A stretch of 64,000 nt of DNA from Candidatus Angelobacter sp. Gp1-AA117 (lineage in GTDB: Bacteria > Acidobacteriota > Terriglobia > Terriglobales > Acidobacteriaceae). Position 1 is the first letter of the stretch. The number at the start of each line of letters is the position of its first letter. Where the stretch lies: positions 1 through 64,000 of the forward strand of contig QHVI01000042.1 of NCBI GenBank assembly GCA_003223515.1. The letters run 5' to 3'. The notes below the pieces were generated by a model that saw only the letters and a program-made list of their open reading frames with translations, was not told where the DNA came from and ran no database searches. Made by a program: the position numbers and the translations under genes. Below are positions 9,568 to 18,955 of this stretch, in pieces.

Positions 9568-10620
9568 ATGGGTAACTTGAATTACAGAATATTCTTCCTG
9601 ATCACCCTGGTGGCGGTGCTCGCTCTGGGAGCAGCCGGGCAAACCTACACCATCACCGATCTGGGAACGTTGCGTCCAGGCAGCGCCCGCGTTCATGATG
9701 TGAATTCGAAAGGCCAGGCGGTGGGGGCGTCTGGACATCCGCATGGTTCCGATACCCATGCTTTTTTCTGGACGAGCGCAGGCGGTATGCGCGATTTAGG
9801 TTTTTTGCCGGGAGGAGATTACAGTGTTGCCTCGGCCATCAACGATGCCGGGCAGGTAGTGGGAACATCAAATTCGCACGATGGGATGCATGCGTTTACC
9901 TGGAGCAGTGGAAAGAGCTTGACGCAACTGCCGCTACTCTCAAGAACTGACTCCAGCAGCGCCTATGCTATCAATCGAAGCGGCCAGATTGCCGGCGCCT
10001 CCGGAGGCCATGCGGTGGTTTGGAGTGGAAATACGGTCACGGATCTGGGCACGCTCGGTGGCTCGTGGAGTGAGGCGCACGGCATCAACAATGCGGGAGC
10101 AGTGGTGGGCGTCGCGGACACCAGCGCCGGACCTCGTGCTTTTCTGTGGACTCAAGGCGCTTCCATGCAGGAACTGGGTACGCTTCCGAACGATACCAGC
10201 AGCCGTGCCAATCGCATCAATGATCAGAGCGCTGTGGTGGGAGCATCCGAAGGGCGGACCGTACAGGCATTTTTCTGGACGAGCAAAGGCGGCATGCAAG
10301 CGATGGGCGTTCTGCAAGGTGGTGGTTACAGCGAAGCATTCGGAATCAATAATCTTGGCCAGGTCGTGGGCCAGTCCGGCAGTTCGCTGGGAACCAGGGC
10401 GTTTCTATGGACCTCCGGCAGTTCCATGGTTGACTTGAATAATCTGGTGCCGGACCTACCCGCCGGAACGATACTGATAGGAGCATTTTCAATTAACGAT
10501 AATGGGCAGATCGTTGCATTTGGCATTATCAATCCAAAGTTAAACAAAAATCACGCGGCCAGTTTGGACGACCATGTGCATTCTGGTCCTACCCACGCCT
10601 TCCTGCTTACACCGAGGTGA
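9568..10620 (+). CDS. Secreted HAF-repeat protein
   Basis: 350 residues, starting 13 bases after the preceding stop with GAGGCGAG as ribosome-binding site, so probably co-transcribed with the galactose-oxidase-like gene. A signal peptide ends near GAAGQ. The body is seven or eight HAF repeats of about 40-45 residues, each with the pattern HAFxWTSxGGMxDLGxLxGG followed by AxxINxxGQVVGxS. HAF proteins are predicted extracellular propellers of unknown binding partner. No catalytic residues are apparent. Confidence 0.88.
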   Translation: MGNLNYRIFFLITLVAVLALGAAGQTYTITDLGTLRPGSARVHDVNSKGQAVGASGHPHGSDTHAFFWTSAGGMRDLGFLPGGDYSVASAINDAGQVVGTSNSHDGMHAFTWSSGKSLTQLPLLSRTDSSSAYAINRSGQIAGASGGHAVVWSGNTVTDLGTLGGSWSEAHGINNAGAVVGVADTSAGPRAFLWTQGASMQELGTLPNDTSSRANRINDQSAVVGASEGRTVQAFFWTSKGGMQAMGVLQGGGYSEAFGINNLGQVVGQSGSSLGTRAFLWTSGSSMVDLNNLVPDLPAGTILIGAFSINDNGQIVAFGIINPKLNKNHAASLDDHVHSGPTHAFLLTPR

Positions 10621-11015
10621 TTTCGTCGGCTGCGATGGCTTTCGACGATGCAATCAGAAAACCTACAAGTTCCTCGCCTTGTGGACTTGCGCCGCTCGAA
10701 CGCAAGCCTACCAACGCGAATTCGAGTCGCGATTTATGACGCTTCGCTGCATCAACTGGACGAGACAATAAAGCTCTTTGTAAGGGCAGCCGTGTAAATC
10801 CCGTGACAGGCTCACTAAATTTACAGTCTCGTGATTGCCTGCTCCCGTGCAATGCTTTTCCAGATCACGTTCTTCTTCTTCCCCTAAAGAGTCCAAGGTA
10901 AAAGATCAGTGCCAGAAAACTAGTGCTTATTGACCTTTGAGGATTCCCCAGCCTCAATTTCGTCTACATCGCGGTAGACGAAAACCAGAAATCGCATGTA
11001 AGCCATTGAAAGATT
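10621..11015. other. Gene-poor stretch just outside the left end of the island
   Basis: Only weak frames. A 49-codon plus-strand frame (10648-10797, ending ETIKLFVRAAV) has plausible amino-acid composition but no ribosome-binding site, and is not called as a gene. A small inverted repeat (GTCTAC/GTAGAC) lies near 10963-10980. Confidence 0.35.
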
Positions 11016-11066
<51 letters not shown>

Positions 11067-11318
11067 TTGAACCATTATTGGAGAATGTTGAAGAGTGGGG
11101 CTTGTAAGCGACTGATATTGAAGCTGTTGCTGGCTGCTTCTGGAAAGCTGTTGCTGCCTTTTGGTTCCGGAGGCAATCAATGTCATAAATTTACCTACGA
11201 CTCACTCCTCCTGAGGATTCCGCCCCTTCCGCCCCACACTCGTTTGACGGGTTTCATGCCAGCAGTTATGCTGTGAGCAGAAAATCATCCCTCCCTTTCA
11301 CTAATAATTCCTATCAAA

Positions 11319-11528
11319 ATGTCATCCAGTCATTTCCCATCGGAACTGGCGTTGCAGCCACGGAATACGAATTGCGCTTATGGCAATGATGGGCTGGAGT
11401 ATTGCTTTGGTAACGCTCTTCCCAGCACACCATTTTACAAAACCTCGGTAGGACTTTTAGCTGTAGTGGTGTTTCTAGTTATCGCCGTCTTAATTGTTAT
11501 CATAGTGATAAGAAGCCGACGCAAATAG
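11319..11528 (+). CDS. Small single-span membrane protein, hypothetical
   Basis: 69 residues. An N-terminal hydrophilic part with three Cys is followed by one strongly hydrophobic helix (about 44-65, SVGLLAVVVFLVIAVLIVII) and the basic end RSRRK, giving an N-out/C-in orientation by the positive-inside rule. The start has no clear ribosome-binding site. It converges on the propeller gene, leaving one base between stops. Unrecognised; could be a chance frame, but the membrane segment with its basic anchor argues for a real gene. Confidence 0.4.
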   Translation: MSSSHFPSELALQPRNTNCAYGNDGLEYCFGNALPSTPFYKTSVGLLAVVVFLVIAVLIVIIVIRSRRK

Positions 11529-11529
11529 G

Positions 11530-14500
11530 TCATTGGTTTATGCCAGGAACTATTGCCTGTCCCACCGCAAGTTTGCCATTCCCAGTGTTTTTAGATCTGT
11601 CAACTGACCCCGCAGCCCATGAAAACCAAGCTGACCCTTGAACCGCTGCGCCTCCGTTGTAATCGCCGATAAAATCGCCGACCGAGCTTGTGATCGTTGT
11701 TAAAGTAAGTCGCGTATTGGGTGCAAACTGTGTTCCCCCGTCGGCAGCATATGATGCGTATATATCGAAACTGCGATTGTCAGTTGCCTTCCGCGTATCA
11801 ATCCATGCGATGTGCAGAATTCCGAAATCATCGTAGGTGAGAACTGGCCGAAACCGATTTCCTACTTGGGTATCATTCACCGTCACCGGATCCCCAAATG
11901 ACTGCCCGCCATCAGTCGAAGTCACCACCTTAATGCGCGTTGTACCGTCGGCGGCTTGATCTGCAAACGCTATTGCAATTTCTCCTGTTAATGGTGAAAT
12001 CGCCATCGCAGGACTACTCAACCGGTGATCGATAAATGAAAAATTAGGTGGAATTATGGATGGGGTTGCGATAAAAGAGTCGGCGAAGCTGTTTCCGCCA
12101 TCCGTTGACAATGTGATCGCATAGCCAACATTTGTTCCGCTCGCACCGATTTGATATACAACGTACACCGATCCGTTTGGCGCAACAGCCACCTGTGGCC
12201 CGAAGACGCTTGTTCCCGGGCCACCACCTATTGATTTCGGCTGCGACCAGCTAATACCACGATCATGACTGACCGAGATCATTATTCGAGACTGGTCTGG
12301 CGGTCCCCAAAACAAAGGAGAGAGCAGTTTGCGAAGCAGATTGCCATTCTCGCAGCCAGCGTGAGATCGTACAAAAAGGTGGTCCCAAACCGCATAAATT
12401 GTGCCATCAAATGACGAGCCGCTATTATCTACAGTAATCCAAGGCTTGTCTTCGCATGTAGACGCAAACGAGGACGTATTAGCAGTCACTCGATGAATCT
12501 GATCTCGTCTTATAGGCGGATCAGTTGAGCTTCCAGCAGCAACATAGAGTCCGTTTGCAGACCCACTCAAGTGAACTTCTGCAACATAAATCGCACCGTC
12601 TCTACCCATCGCGATGACCGGATCGGCGACGTTGCTCCAATCCAAATTATCAGCTGTACCCGATGAGATCAGACTGTGCATCCAAGAGTTCCCTGAGTCA
12701 GATGAAGTGGCAAGCTGTGTCAAAAAGCGACCAGTGGACAAATCAGTAATTGCTGCCGCAAGTTGGCTTCGCGCGCGAGCGATTGTCGACTCTGCCTCCG
12801 GAGTCACACCTGTTGGATAAACAGTGGGTAAGACCGTGTACGGCACCAATGGTGTCACAGTAAAGGTGACAGGTACATCAATTGGATTATTACTGACAGA
12901 TGAAGACGTGATACGAATGTTTCCGCTGTATTTGCCTATTGGCAACATAGAGACTCGCACAGCCAAAATGATAGGCGTTGTGCCGGATGAGCCACCTACT
13001 GACAACCACTGCCCTCCTGATGTTGTTGACAGACTGATTGAAACGTCGACAGGAAATCCAATATCAGTGTTGATTGAAACCGATTGCACCGGAATGTGAC
13101 CGAGAAAACCGTCTATCGCAGAGAAGGCAAGTGTTCCCGGCGAAACCGTCAGTTTTGGTGTGCGTATTAACGAGTATGTTGCCGAGAAGAGCAACGTGGC
13201 TCCTGATGTGAGAGTTTTGGTTTCATTCGGCGGTGTGGAGTAGCCCGCAACAGGCTGATATTGAATCGTATACACACCCGCTGGAGCGTTTGGCTGAGTA
13301 AAAGACATTCCCTTGCCGGTGTACGTTGCGGGGCCGGTAATGGTGAAAGTGGCGGCAGAGTTATTTGTTATGACCTGTATAGTACCTACAGATACCGGAC
13401 CGATTCCATTGATCTTAAAAATTCGCGTTGACGACGCATCTCCCACATAAACACCGCTTGAACCAACAGCGACCTTGACGCAAGCTGGGCAGATTGCAAT
13501 AAGATCTATTGACTTAGCAATGCTGCCATCATTCTCATTGACAACAAACAACTTTTGATCGCTTCCGGCAACTGTATCAATTCCGACCACATACACGAGA
13601 CCCTGTTTTATTGCCACAATGCTTTCTGCATTAATCAAATCGTTGTGCCACAAAAGTGCTCCATCCTTGGTGATCGCGATGAATCGTGGAGTTCCGGGAA
13701 TATTATTGAGCGGCAGGTCGAACGCAAAAACGACGCCCTGATCGTAATCCAGAAGCTGGCCTCGGCGGTTCGTCTCCCAGTTGTAAATTGGGAAGGCAAG
13801 ACAGCCGGAGTCGGAGCGCTGCACTCCAAAATTTGTATAAGAAAAAGCCAGGCCGTCGCCGCCTGTAATTGGTACAAAGCTGTCTCCGCCAGCGAATGGA
13901 AATTCACATATCTTGTGGCCGTCATTTCGATCTACCAAGACCGTGTGATCGCTGAATGTATAAAGATTATTATTTGGGCCAATGAGCATTCCCGGTGTGT
14001 TGTCAGCACCAGCAGGAAAATCGGCTGTCCATTTGATTGTTCCATCTTGCTGGAATGAGGCTGTGCGGGTTGATGGAGGTAAAAAAGCCGATGCTGCGCC
14101 ACCTTTGACCAAAACACTTTGGTCCACCGGATCAATTAGCAAGCTCGGAGAAAAAGTGTCTAAGGCGCTGCCGAGAAATACTGGCCAATTCGGCAACGGT
14201 ACGCCGCTAGCGGAGAGTCCTCTAATTTCTCCGAGAGAAAAAGTGTCTTGGAATAAGATGTTATTGTTTGGACTAATCGCAAACTCATTGACCGTGTGTC
14301 CTACGAAATTTGTTTCCGAAGAAATCCAGTTGGGTAAACCGTCCGGTGCAATCGAATAAATTACCGCACCACAAATACCAAAGCCACAGCCCGCTGCGGT
14401 TTGAAGCGTAAAACTGATGACGTTGCCCGTATTATCAACAGCAAGTTGGGTAATGATGCGCTGCGAAGCTACAGTGTCTCCATAAAAAAGTTGTGAGACA

Positions 14501-15513
14501 ACAGTTGTGGTAAGAACGGGCGGTTTTGTGGCAACCCCGGTTATCAGGTTGAGATCACTAACATGAACACTTGCAGTGATTGAGTTGCTCGCCACATCAA
14601 TAATGTCGAGATTCCCTATATCAGAATCACCCACAAATACTTTGGAACCGTCGGATGAAACTGCAATCTGGGTCGTCGCCCCACCGACTGGAATTGTTGC
14701 GGCTACAGTATTTGTTGAAGAATCCACGGCAAGTACAGCACGGGGACCTTGCGTTGAGGAGCTGCGCACGTTAGTGAGATAGATTCGGTTTCCGTTGGGC
14801 GTTACGGTGATTCCGGAGATTCCACCATCTGCACCGGCTATTGTGACCGCTTGGATAAGGGCATCGTTTCGGGCATCTACAACATAGAATATCGGCCCTC
14901 CAGCCTCTCCGATGTAAGCACGGCTGCTGTCGGGCAGAAATGAAATACCTGTTGGGAGTGTCGAAGACATTCCGGCAATCTGATGAATAACTGAATTCGT
15001 TGCAGGGTTCACGACAGCAACGCCGTTCGATCTAGTGCTGACGTAGATGCGGCTGGCGTCTGGACTGATCGCGATTCGGACAGGGTTGCCCGGAACCGAA
15101 ATTGTGGAAATGATCGAATTATTCGACACATCTATGACAAAAACCGATGACGAGTCGAAATGAGCGACATACAGCCTCTTGCCATCAGGTGAGAGGCAGC
15201 TCTCAAATGGGTTAGCGCCTACCGGAATGGTCGTTACGATAATATTCGTTGCAACGTCAATGACGTCTAAGCCATTGAATGCTGAAGCATACAAGCGAGA
15301 ACCATCCTGGCTCGTTGTAAGGAAGGTAGCGCTGGTAGGAATTGTGGCCAGAACCGACCTTTGGGAAGAATCCACTGCGGAAATCCCATTTCCCGAAGTC
15401 ACATAGACGGTCTGAGCACATGCGCTCTCAGAACTCAGAACCAAGAGTACACAAAATACTTGTATGGAAATAATCCATTGGATGATTTTCACCGTCAGAT
15501 TGTGATGCCGCAT
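11530..15513 (-). CDS. Large exported multi-propeller protein (YVTN, PQQ-like and BNR/sialidase-like domains)
   Basis: 1327 residues from ATG 15513, chosen because GGAGGGGGAG lies 5 bases upstream; a start 19 codons earlier has no such signal. The signal peptide ends near ESACA. Residues about 30-340 are YVTN-type propeller blades (PDGKRLYVAHF, VIDVSNNSIISTI). About 350-770 look like a PQQ-type propeller with a short fibronectin-like segment after it. About 790-910 are a BACON/Ig-like module (VPVTFTVTP). About 930-1320 have the Asp-box-like S-x-D-x-G-x-S/T-F/W patterns of BNR/sialidase folds (STDGGQSFGD). No sialidase arginine triad was located, so catalysis is not claimed. It is cargo near the left end of the island and reads toward that end. 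Confidence 0.8.
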   Translation of the reverse strand: MRHHNLTVKIIQWIISIQVFCVLLVLSSESACAQTVYVTSGNGISAVDSSQRSVLATIPTSATFLTTSQDGSRLYASAFNGLDVIDVATNIIVTTIPVGANPFESCLSPDGKRLYVAHFDSSSVFVIDVSNNSIISTISVPGNPVRIAISPDASRIYVSTRSNGVAVVNPATNSVIHQIAGMSSTLPTGISFLPDSSRAYIGEAGGPIFYVVDARNDALIQAVTIAGADGGISGITVTPNGNRIYLTNVRSSSTQGPRAVLAVDSSTNTVAATIPVGGATTQIAVSSDGSKVFVGDSDIGNLDIIDVASNSITASVHVSDLNLITGVATKPPVLTTTVVSQLFYGDTVASQRIITQLAVDNTGNVISFTLQTAAGCGFGICGAVIYSIAPDGLPNWISSETNFVGHTVNEFAISPNNNILFQDTFSLGEIRGLSASGVPLPNWPVFLGSALDTFSPSLLIDPVDQSVLVKGGAASAFLPPSTRTASFQQDGTIKWTADFPAGADNTPGMLIGPNNNLYTFSDHTVLVDRNDGHKICEFPFAGGDSFVPITGGDGLAFSYTNFGVQRSDSGCLAFPIYNWETNRRGQLLDYDQGVVFAFDLPLNNIPGTPRFIAITKDGALLWHNDLINAESIVAIKQGLVYVVGIDTVAGSDQKLFVVNENDGSIAKSIDLIAICPACVKVAVGSSGVYVGDASSTRIFKINGIGPVSVGTIQVITNNSAATFTITGPATYTGKGMSFTQPNAPAGVYTIQYQPVAGYSTPPNETKTLTSGATLLFSATYSLIRTPKLTVSPGTLAFSAIDGFLGHIPVQSVSINTDIGFPVDVSISLSTTSGGQWLSVGGSSGTTPIILAVRVSMLPIGKYSGNIRITSSSVSNNPIDVPVTFTVTPLVPYTVLPTVYPTGVTPEAESTIARARSQLAAAITDLSTGRFLTQLATSSDSGNSWMHSLISSGTADNLDWSNVADPVIAMGRDGAIYVAEVHLSGSANGLYVAAGSSTDPPIRRDQIHRVTANTSSFASTCEDKPWITVDNSGSSFDGTIYAVWDHLFVRSHAGCENGNLLRKLLSPLFWGPPDQSRIMISVSHDRGISWSQPKSIGGGPGTSVFGPQVAVAPNGSVYVVYQIGASGTNVGYAITLSTDGGNSFADSFIATPSIIPPNFSFIDHRLSSPAMAISPLTGEIAIAFADQAADGTTRIKVVTSTDGGQSFGDPVTVNDTQVGNRFRPVLTYDDFGILHIAWIDTRKATDNRSFDIYASYAADGGTQFAPNTRLTLTTITSSVGDFIGDYNGGAAVQGSAWFSWAAGSVDRSKNTGNGKLAVGQAIVPGINQ

Positions 15514-15694
15514 CGAGACTCCCCCTCCAAGCCTTAGTTTGCAGACGAAATAGTCCTTATGCATGTTCATGTCGAGGCAAATCCAATCACATATCGCTGT
15601 TAGGGGGAGTTAAGCTTTATGGGCATAAAATTCTAAATGCGAGTACTCAGTACATGCAAGATAAAAACCACAAGAATATGGAGGGGTCTGAATA

Positions 15695-16423
15695 TTAAGG
15701 GATTTCAATCCTGAAATACTGTGAAAGCATTCCTGTACCATCCGTGAAGAATTTCGCTTGCGCTCCTGACGCTTTGAAGTAATCCGTCCAAAATTCCCGA
15801 ATTGCTTTCCTACGGCTGTCACTCATGGCGGCATATTCATGGCTGAGAAGCAACCCCAAATAGACCTGAACATTTTCTAAACTCTGAGCTGAGTGCATAC
15901 CCAAACTTTTTACCGTCGTGTTACCGCCAAAATAGTGGTAGGCGTTGAAATCAGTATTCCGATCTTCCTGAATGAAATCGCTTAGAACAATGAGCAGCCG
16001 CCTTGATTTTTTATCTATTTGAAATTCTTGCCCGGCCAGGACAATTGATCCGAGAATGTCGGTCTTTGCGCCAGGATGGGCATCTGCACGAGCCTCCATT
16101 TGTTGCAAGGCGCTTCTAAGTTTCACTCTGAAATCACGCAAGTCACTGTCATACGCTTGGCGATTCATAGGCATTTCAAATCTTATGATCCGTCCTGATG
16201 CTTCAGCCTCGGCGTCACCCAAAATGGGAATAATGGCGATTTTGTCTCCACGGCGAAGACTTCCAGACAGTTCATCAATCGCCTTGAACGCCTGCTCTAG
16301 CGCGCTTGGCTCAATACTCCCACTGACGTCTGGCAGGATGACAATGTGCCGTCTTTCCTGCTGCTTGCTGCACCCGAAGAGTGCAACAAGCAGCAAGACA
16401 AAACCTAATATTTTTCTTTTCAT
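15695..16423 (-). CDS. VWA-domain lipoprotein
   Basis: 242 residues. A short signal sequence ends in a lipobox (VALFGC, Cys18), so the product should be a lipid-anchored envelope protein. The von Willebrand factor A domain has a complete metal-ion-dependent adhesion site: D-x-S-x-S at residues 32-36 (DVSGS), Thr121 (AKTDILGS) and Asp149 (VLSDF). Such domains bind protein partners through Mg2+. Its ATG overlaps the stop of the membrane protein upstream (ATGA), so the two are translationally coupled and probably work together. It is the last gene of the long leftward train of the island. The partner is unknown. Confidence 0.75.
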   Translation of the reverse strand: MKRKILGFVLLLVALFGCSKQQERRHIVILPDVSGSIEPSALEQAFKAIDELSGSLRRGDKIAIIPILGDAEAEASGRIIRFEMPMNRQAYDSDLRDFRVKLRSALQQMEARADAHPGAKTDILGSIVLAGQEFQIDKKSRRLLIVLSDFIQEDRNTDFNAYHYFGGNTTVKSLGMHSAQSLENVQVYLGLLLSHEYAAMSDSRRKAIREFWTDYFKASGAQAKFFTDGTGMLSQYFRIEIP

Positions 16424-17610
16424 TCTGGCAACTCCTCTTTGTTGTTCCGCACACGTCCGAAAGCACCGACCGGACGATCAGCAGCATGGGCATCCTTGGC
16501 GGGTATGACAAACTGGACATGCTCAAGATCAAAGAATTCAATCCGGCTAGGAGTCCGCCACTGCCTGCGGTAATAAAGAAAAGCAGCCCACCAGGCCACC
16601 ACAGGAAACAGTACAAAGAACGGCGAGATAAAGAAGATGAACCAGCCAGCAGCAAGAAGGGCAAAAAGCGCCGCGAAGGTGGCTTTGGCAATCACAATCC
16701 AGTAAGGCTCCTGCTTTGCGCCGTGCTTTGTCCCGCGGTCATGATGCAGGCTGTAAACCGATTTCCACTGCTTGCGCTCTTCATCAAGGGCTTTGAGTCC
16801 AAGCTGAAGAGCTTTCTCCTGGGCCTCCAATTCCTTGACTGCTTGAGCACGTCTCTTGGACAGCGCCTCAAATTTCCTCTTGGCGGTTTTCCATTCCCAC
16901 CATCCCTGCATCCGGTGAGCGCCGTAGTGGGTTGCTGTGGCAGCAATTACTGGCGTCGCCAGGGTGATGAACACGAAAAAGATGGATGAAAGAATCGGGT
17001 GGCCTGAAAGGAAATCTCCAAGCGGGTTTTGATTGAGTGACGCCGCAAATGCCACCTGAAAGCCTCTCAAGATTCCCCAAACGACCAATCCAAAGGCGAG
17101 CATGGCGGCCACCACCCGGATTGTCACTTTCCAGATGTTCGGGAATGCCTCTGAAATGAAACTCTCCCAAACAAAATGGAAAGTCAGGCCCGCAACAGCG
17201 GCAAGCCCAAAGGCGGTAAAGAGTTGGGCAATTTCATTGGTGACATTGAGAATGTCCATTGCCGGGGCAAGCAGCAGCGCCTCAGAGATGATTGCAAAAA
17301 GTGCCAGGATGACAACCACCACGGGAAGCACTATCGAAAGCTGCTGTTCGCCATTCTTTTCCTCAACAGCCTGCACTTTGCGCTCTACTGCTGGCCCGAC
17401 CTCATCCAGGTGTTTTATTTCCGCTTCCAGCCGCTTCTGGTTGGTAACAGCGTCTCGCTGCAAATTGGCTTTCTTTTCTTCAAATTTTCCTTCGATTTCC
17501 TCAATTCCTCTTTCAATGGGGCTTCCATGCGCTCCGTCATAGAATCCGTCGCATTCGACCCTGCGCTCTTCGTTAAGTCTTGACATTAACGTCGGTATTG
17601 CCAGTTTCAT
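16420..17610 (-). CDS. Coiled-coil integral membrane protein, unrecognised
   Basis: 396 residues. About 30-90 is a charged helical region (EEIEGKFEEKKANLQ) predicted coiled coil. Then come about six hydrophobic segments (roughly 92-115, 128-150, 160-185, 205-230, 305-330 and 333-350). A second long charged helix (about 240-285) lies between the last two groups. Long cytoplasmic helices on a membrane anchor suggest a scaffold or channel-like role. It overlaps the VWA lipoprotein by 4 bases. An intrinsic terminator lies just upstream, so it and the lipoprotein may be expressed at a lower or separate level from the rest of the train. No family recognised. Confidence 0.65.
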   Translation of the reverse strand: MKLAIPTLMSRLNEERRVECDGFYDGAHGSPIERGIEEIEGKFEEKKANLQRDAVTNQKRLEAEIKHLDEVGPAVERKVQAVEEKNGEQQLSIVLPVVVVILALFAIISEALLLAPAMDILNVTNEIAQLFTAFGLAAVAGLTFHFVWESFISEAFPNIWKVTIRVVAAMLAFGLVVWGILRGFQVAFAASLNQNPLGDFLSGHPILSSIFFVFITLATPVIAATATHYGAHRMQGWWEWKTAKRKFEALSKRRAQAVKELEAQEKALQLGLKALDEERKQWKSVYSLHHDRGTKHGAKQEPYWIVIAKATFAALFALLAAGWFIFFISPFFVLFPVVAWWAAFLYYRRQWRTPSRIEFFDLEHVQFVIPAKDAHAADRPVGAFGRVRNNKEELPE

Positions 17611-17637
17611 TTTGAATTCTCCTTAAAATTTCCATAC

Positions 17638-17669
17638 AAAAAAGGAGCCTGCCTTGTTAGGCAGTCTCC
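17638..17669 (-). terminator. Intrinsic terminator or attenuator inside the island gene train
   Basis: On the minus strand GGAG-A-CTGCCT, loop AACA, AGGCAG-G-CTCC is followed by six T residues (17643-17638). It lies 7 bases after the stop of the 78-residue coiled-coil protein and before the 396-residue membrane protein, so it would separate the last two genes of the train unless read through. Confidence 0.75.
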
Positions 17670-17675
17670 AAAGTG

Positions 17676-17912
17676 TTACTTGGCCTGAAGAAGTTTTGTG
17701 GCGTCCTGCATTTTCTTGAGCTCGCCTTCTTCTTTGGCAAGCTCTTTGCGCAGTTCGGCAACTTTTTCTTCCTGCTTTGCAACCTGCTCAAGAATGATTT
17801 CGACCGGGGTTTTCTTGATCCACGGTTTACGCTTTTCATTTCCTGATGCTCCGGCTGCTCCCGCTTGAGGGCCGCCAGAGCTTTCAGTTTGGCCTTTCTT
17901 CTGAGCTGTCAT
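17676..17912 (-). CDS. Small coiled-coil protein, hypothetical
   Basis: 78 residues. The N-terminal third is a disordered-looking G/A/S/Q-rich stretch. Residues about 33-75 form one long amphipathic helix with heptad spacing (VAKQEEKVAELRKELAKEEG), very likely a coiled coil. AGGAGG is well placed inside the preceding gene, whose stop overlaps this start (ATGA), so translation is coupled. No known family; it may pair with the coiled-coil region of the membrane protein downstream. Confidence 0.65.
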   Translation of the reverse strand: MTAQKKGQTESSGGPQAGAAGASGNEKRKPWIKKTPVEIILEQVAKQEEKVAELRKELAKEEGELKKMQDATKLLQAK

Positions 17913-18088
17913 CTGTTCCTCCTTTCCTGCTGTTTTTGTCGTTTTCGTTTTTGTTGCTGCCTGAGGTTGTCCCTCAGAGCTGTTCGCACTAGGCTGATGT
18001 CCACTTCAAAGCCGCGGAGCGCCTTTAGCGACAAGCGGTAGTTGCCTTGCCCAAAGGCTTTGAGAGCCTGTTTGCAGCGTTGCTGCAT
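17909..18088 (-). CDS. Small basic protein, hypothetical
   Basis: 59 residues, ATG 18088 to TGA 17909-17911. The sequence starts MQQRCKQALKAFGQGNYRLS and ends in a very basic Q/K/R-rich tail (QQQKRKRQKQQERR). The composition suggests a helical, nucleic-acid-binding or protein-binding peptide. The 4-base overlap with the next start (ATGA), and the fact that the next gene's ribosome-binding site encodes its last residues, make chance unlikely. A competing frame (18006-18227) over the same DNA lacks these signals. Unrecognised. Confidence 0.55.
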   Translation of the reverse strand: MQQRCKQALKAFGQGNYRLSLKALRGFEVDISLVRTALRDNLRQQQKRKRQKQQERRNR

Positions 18089-18132
18089 AGTTGAAAGCCG
18101 CTCTTTGACGAAATTGATACCGGAGCAACTTT

Positions 18133-18411
18133 CTACTGGCCGCTTTCAGGCTCAGGGTCTTCTTCCTCAACAAGTCCTGTAGTGGCCTTTTGAGAAAGGT
18201 TTTCTGCGGCGTTTTTGCAAAGCTCACAGGATTTCACGCTTCGCCCTTTGTGGCGGCTGGTCTGTTCTAAGACCTGCGCCTGGACATCCTCGGTTTTCAG
18301 TTCGTTTACTTTTGCTTCTGCTTTTTCGGCAGAGAGGTTATGAGCAATCGGAGTGAATGTTTTAGTCTTTTCATCCACTCTCAGCACCGCTCTGAGATTT
18401 TCTTCGGTCAT
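18133..18411 (-). CDS. Small hypothetical protein with a paired-cysteine motif
   Basis: 92 residues, ATG 18411 preceded by AGGAGG at 8 bases. The central part (about 20-50) is predicted helical. A CELC pair (about 62-65) with neighbouring K and H residues could be half of a metal site in a dimer. The C-terminus is acidic (EEEDPEPESGQ). No family recognised. It lies in the row of small island proteins between the integrase and the membrane protein, all on the same strand. Confidence 0.6.
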   Translation of the reverse strand: MTEENLRAVLRVDEKTKTFTPIAHNLSAEKAEAKVNELKTEDVQAQVLEQTSRHKGRSVKSCELCKNAAENLSQKATTGLVEEEDPEPESGQ

Positions 18412-18448
18412 CTGTTTTGTCCTCCTGTTGTTTGGTTTTGAACTGGAC

Positions 18449-18512
18449 GCTCCACTGGATCAGGAAGACTCTCCGGAGGGAAGAATCAGCCTGTTTGGAT
18501 TTCCAGTGGAGC
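18449..18512. repeat. Inverted repeat between two small genes of the train
   Basis: Arms 18449-18459 (GCTCCACTGGA) and 18502-18512 are exact complements, with a 42-base interior holding a further palindrome (CTCCGGAG). No T-run follows on either strand, so it is not a standard terminator. It may be a structured leader, a processing site or a protein-binding site. Confidence 0.45.
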
Positions 18513-18569
18513 GGTTAAACTTTCCTGTTTCCAATCAGGCTCGGGTCTTCCTAGCCAGGCACTAGAGCA

Positions 18570-18716
18570 TCAGCGAAACGGGCTGAACGCGCCAAGAAGG
18601 CCTTTAACTGTCCCGGCAATGATCCTGCCGCCCTCACGGGCAACACCTTTGCCGATCTTTGCGGCCTCGCTCTTGGCTTTTCTGGACAGCGCCTTTCCCA
18701 AACTTTTCTTCGGCAT
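18570..18716 (-). CDS. Small basic glycine-rich protein, hypothetical
   Basis: 48 residues, ATG 18716 with GGAGG 6-8 bases upstream. The N-terminus is lysine-rich (MPKKSLGKALSRKAK) and the C-terminal half is a glycine-rich, mildly hydrophobic segment (REGGRIIAGTVKGLLGAF) that could be amphipathic or membrane-associated. Composition is reminiscent of small phage or bacteriocin-like peptides, but there is no specific match. It sits 26 bases after the 70-residue gene in the same direction. Confidence 0.5.
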   Translation of the reverse strand: MPKKSLGKALSRKAKSEAAKIGKGVAREGGRIIAGTVKGLLGAFSPFR

Positions 18717-18742
18717 CTCTCTTCCTCCTTCTTTCTTTTCGC

Positions 18743-18955
18743 TTATTTCTGGCTGATTCGGGCTGCGGTCTTAAGAACCGTGTCAATGAATTTGAACTGC
18801 TCTTCCATGCCGGCAAGCGTTCCCAAAGCGGCCAGGTGTTCTTGTTTTTGCAGGTAAGCGATGATCTCGGCAAAGCGCACGGAAATTTCTTTGCTTTCAA
18901 GCAGCGCTACCTGCGTGAGCGCTTCGATCAGTTGTTTCTGCTGAATCTTGTCCAT
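18743..18955 (-). CDS. Small helical protein following the integrase, hypothetical
   Basis: 70 residues. AGGAGGT is ideally placed before ATG 18955, inside the last codons of the integrase gene (59-base overlap), so it is translationally coupled to integrase. The sequence is all-helical (EALTQVALLESKEISVRFAE, then AYLQKQEHLAALGTLAGMEE) without Cys or catalytic motifs. Position suggests a recombination accessory or regulatory protein, but this is inference. Confidence 0.6.
   Translation of the reverse strand: MDKIQQKQLIEALTQVALLESKEISVRFAEIIAYLQKQEHLAALGTLAGMEEQFKFIDTVLKTAARISQK

Noticed and set aside
18006-18227. 73-codon frame overlapping two small island genes
   Set aside because: Competes with 17909-18088 and 18133-18411, which have coupled starts or a Shine-Dalgarno sequence; this one has neither.
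18634-18900. 88-codon frame over the small genes after integrase
   Set aside because: Very basic, no start signal; the 70- and 48-residue genes in the other frames have clear AGGAGG sites.
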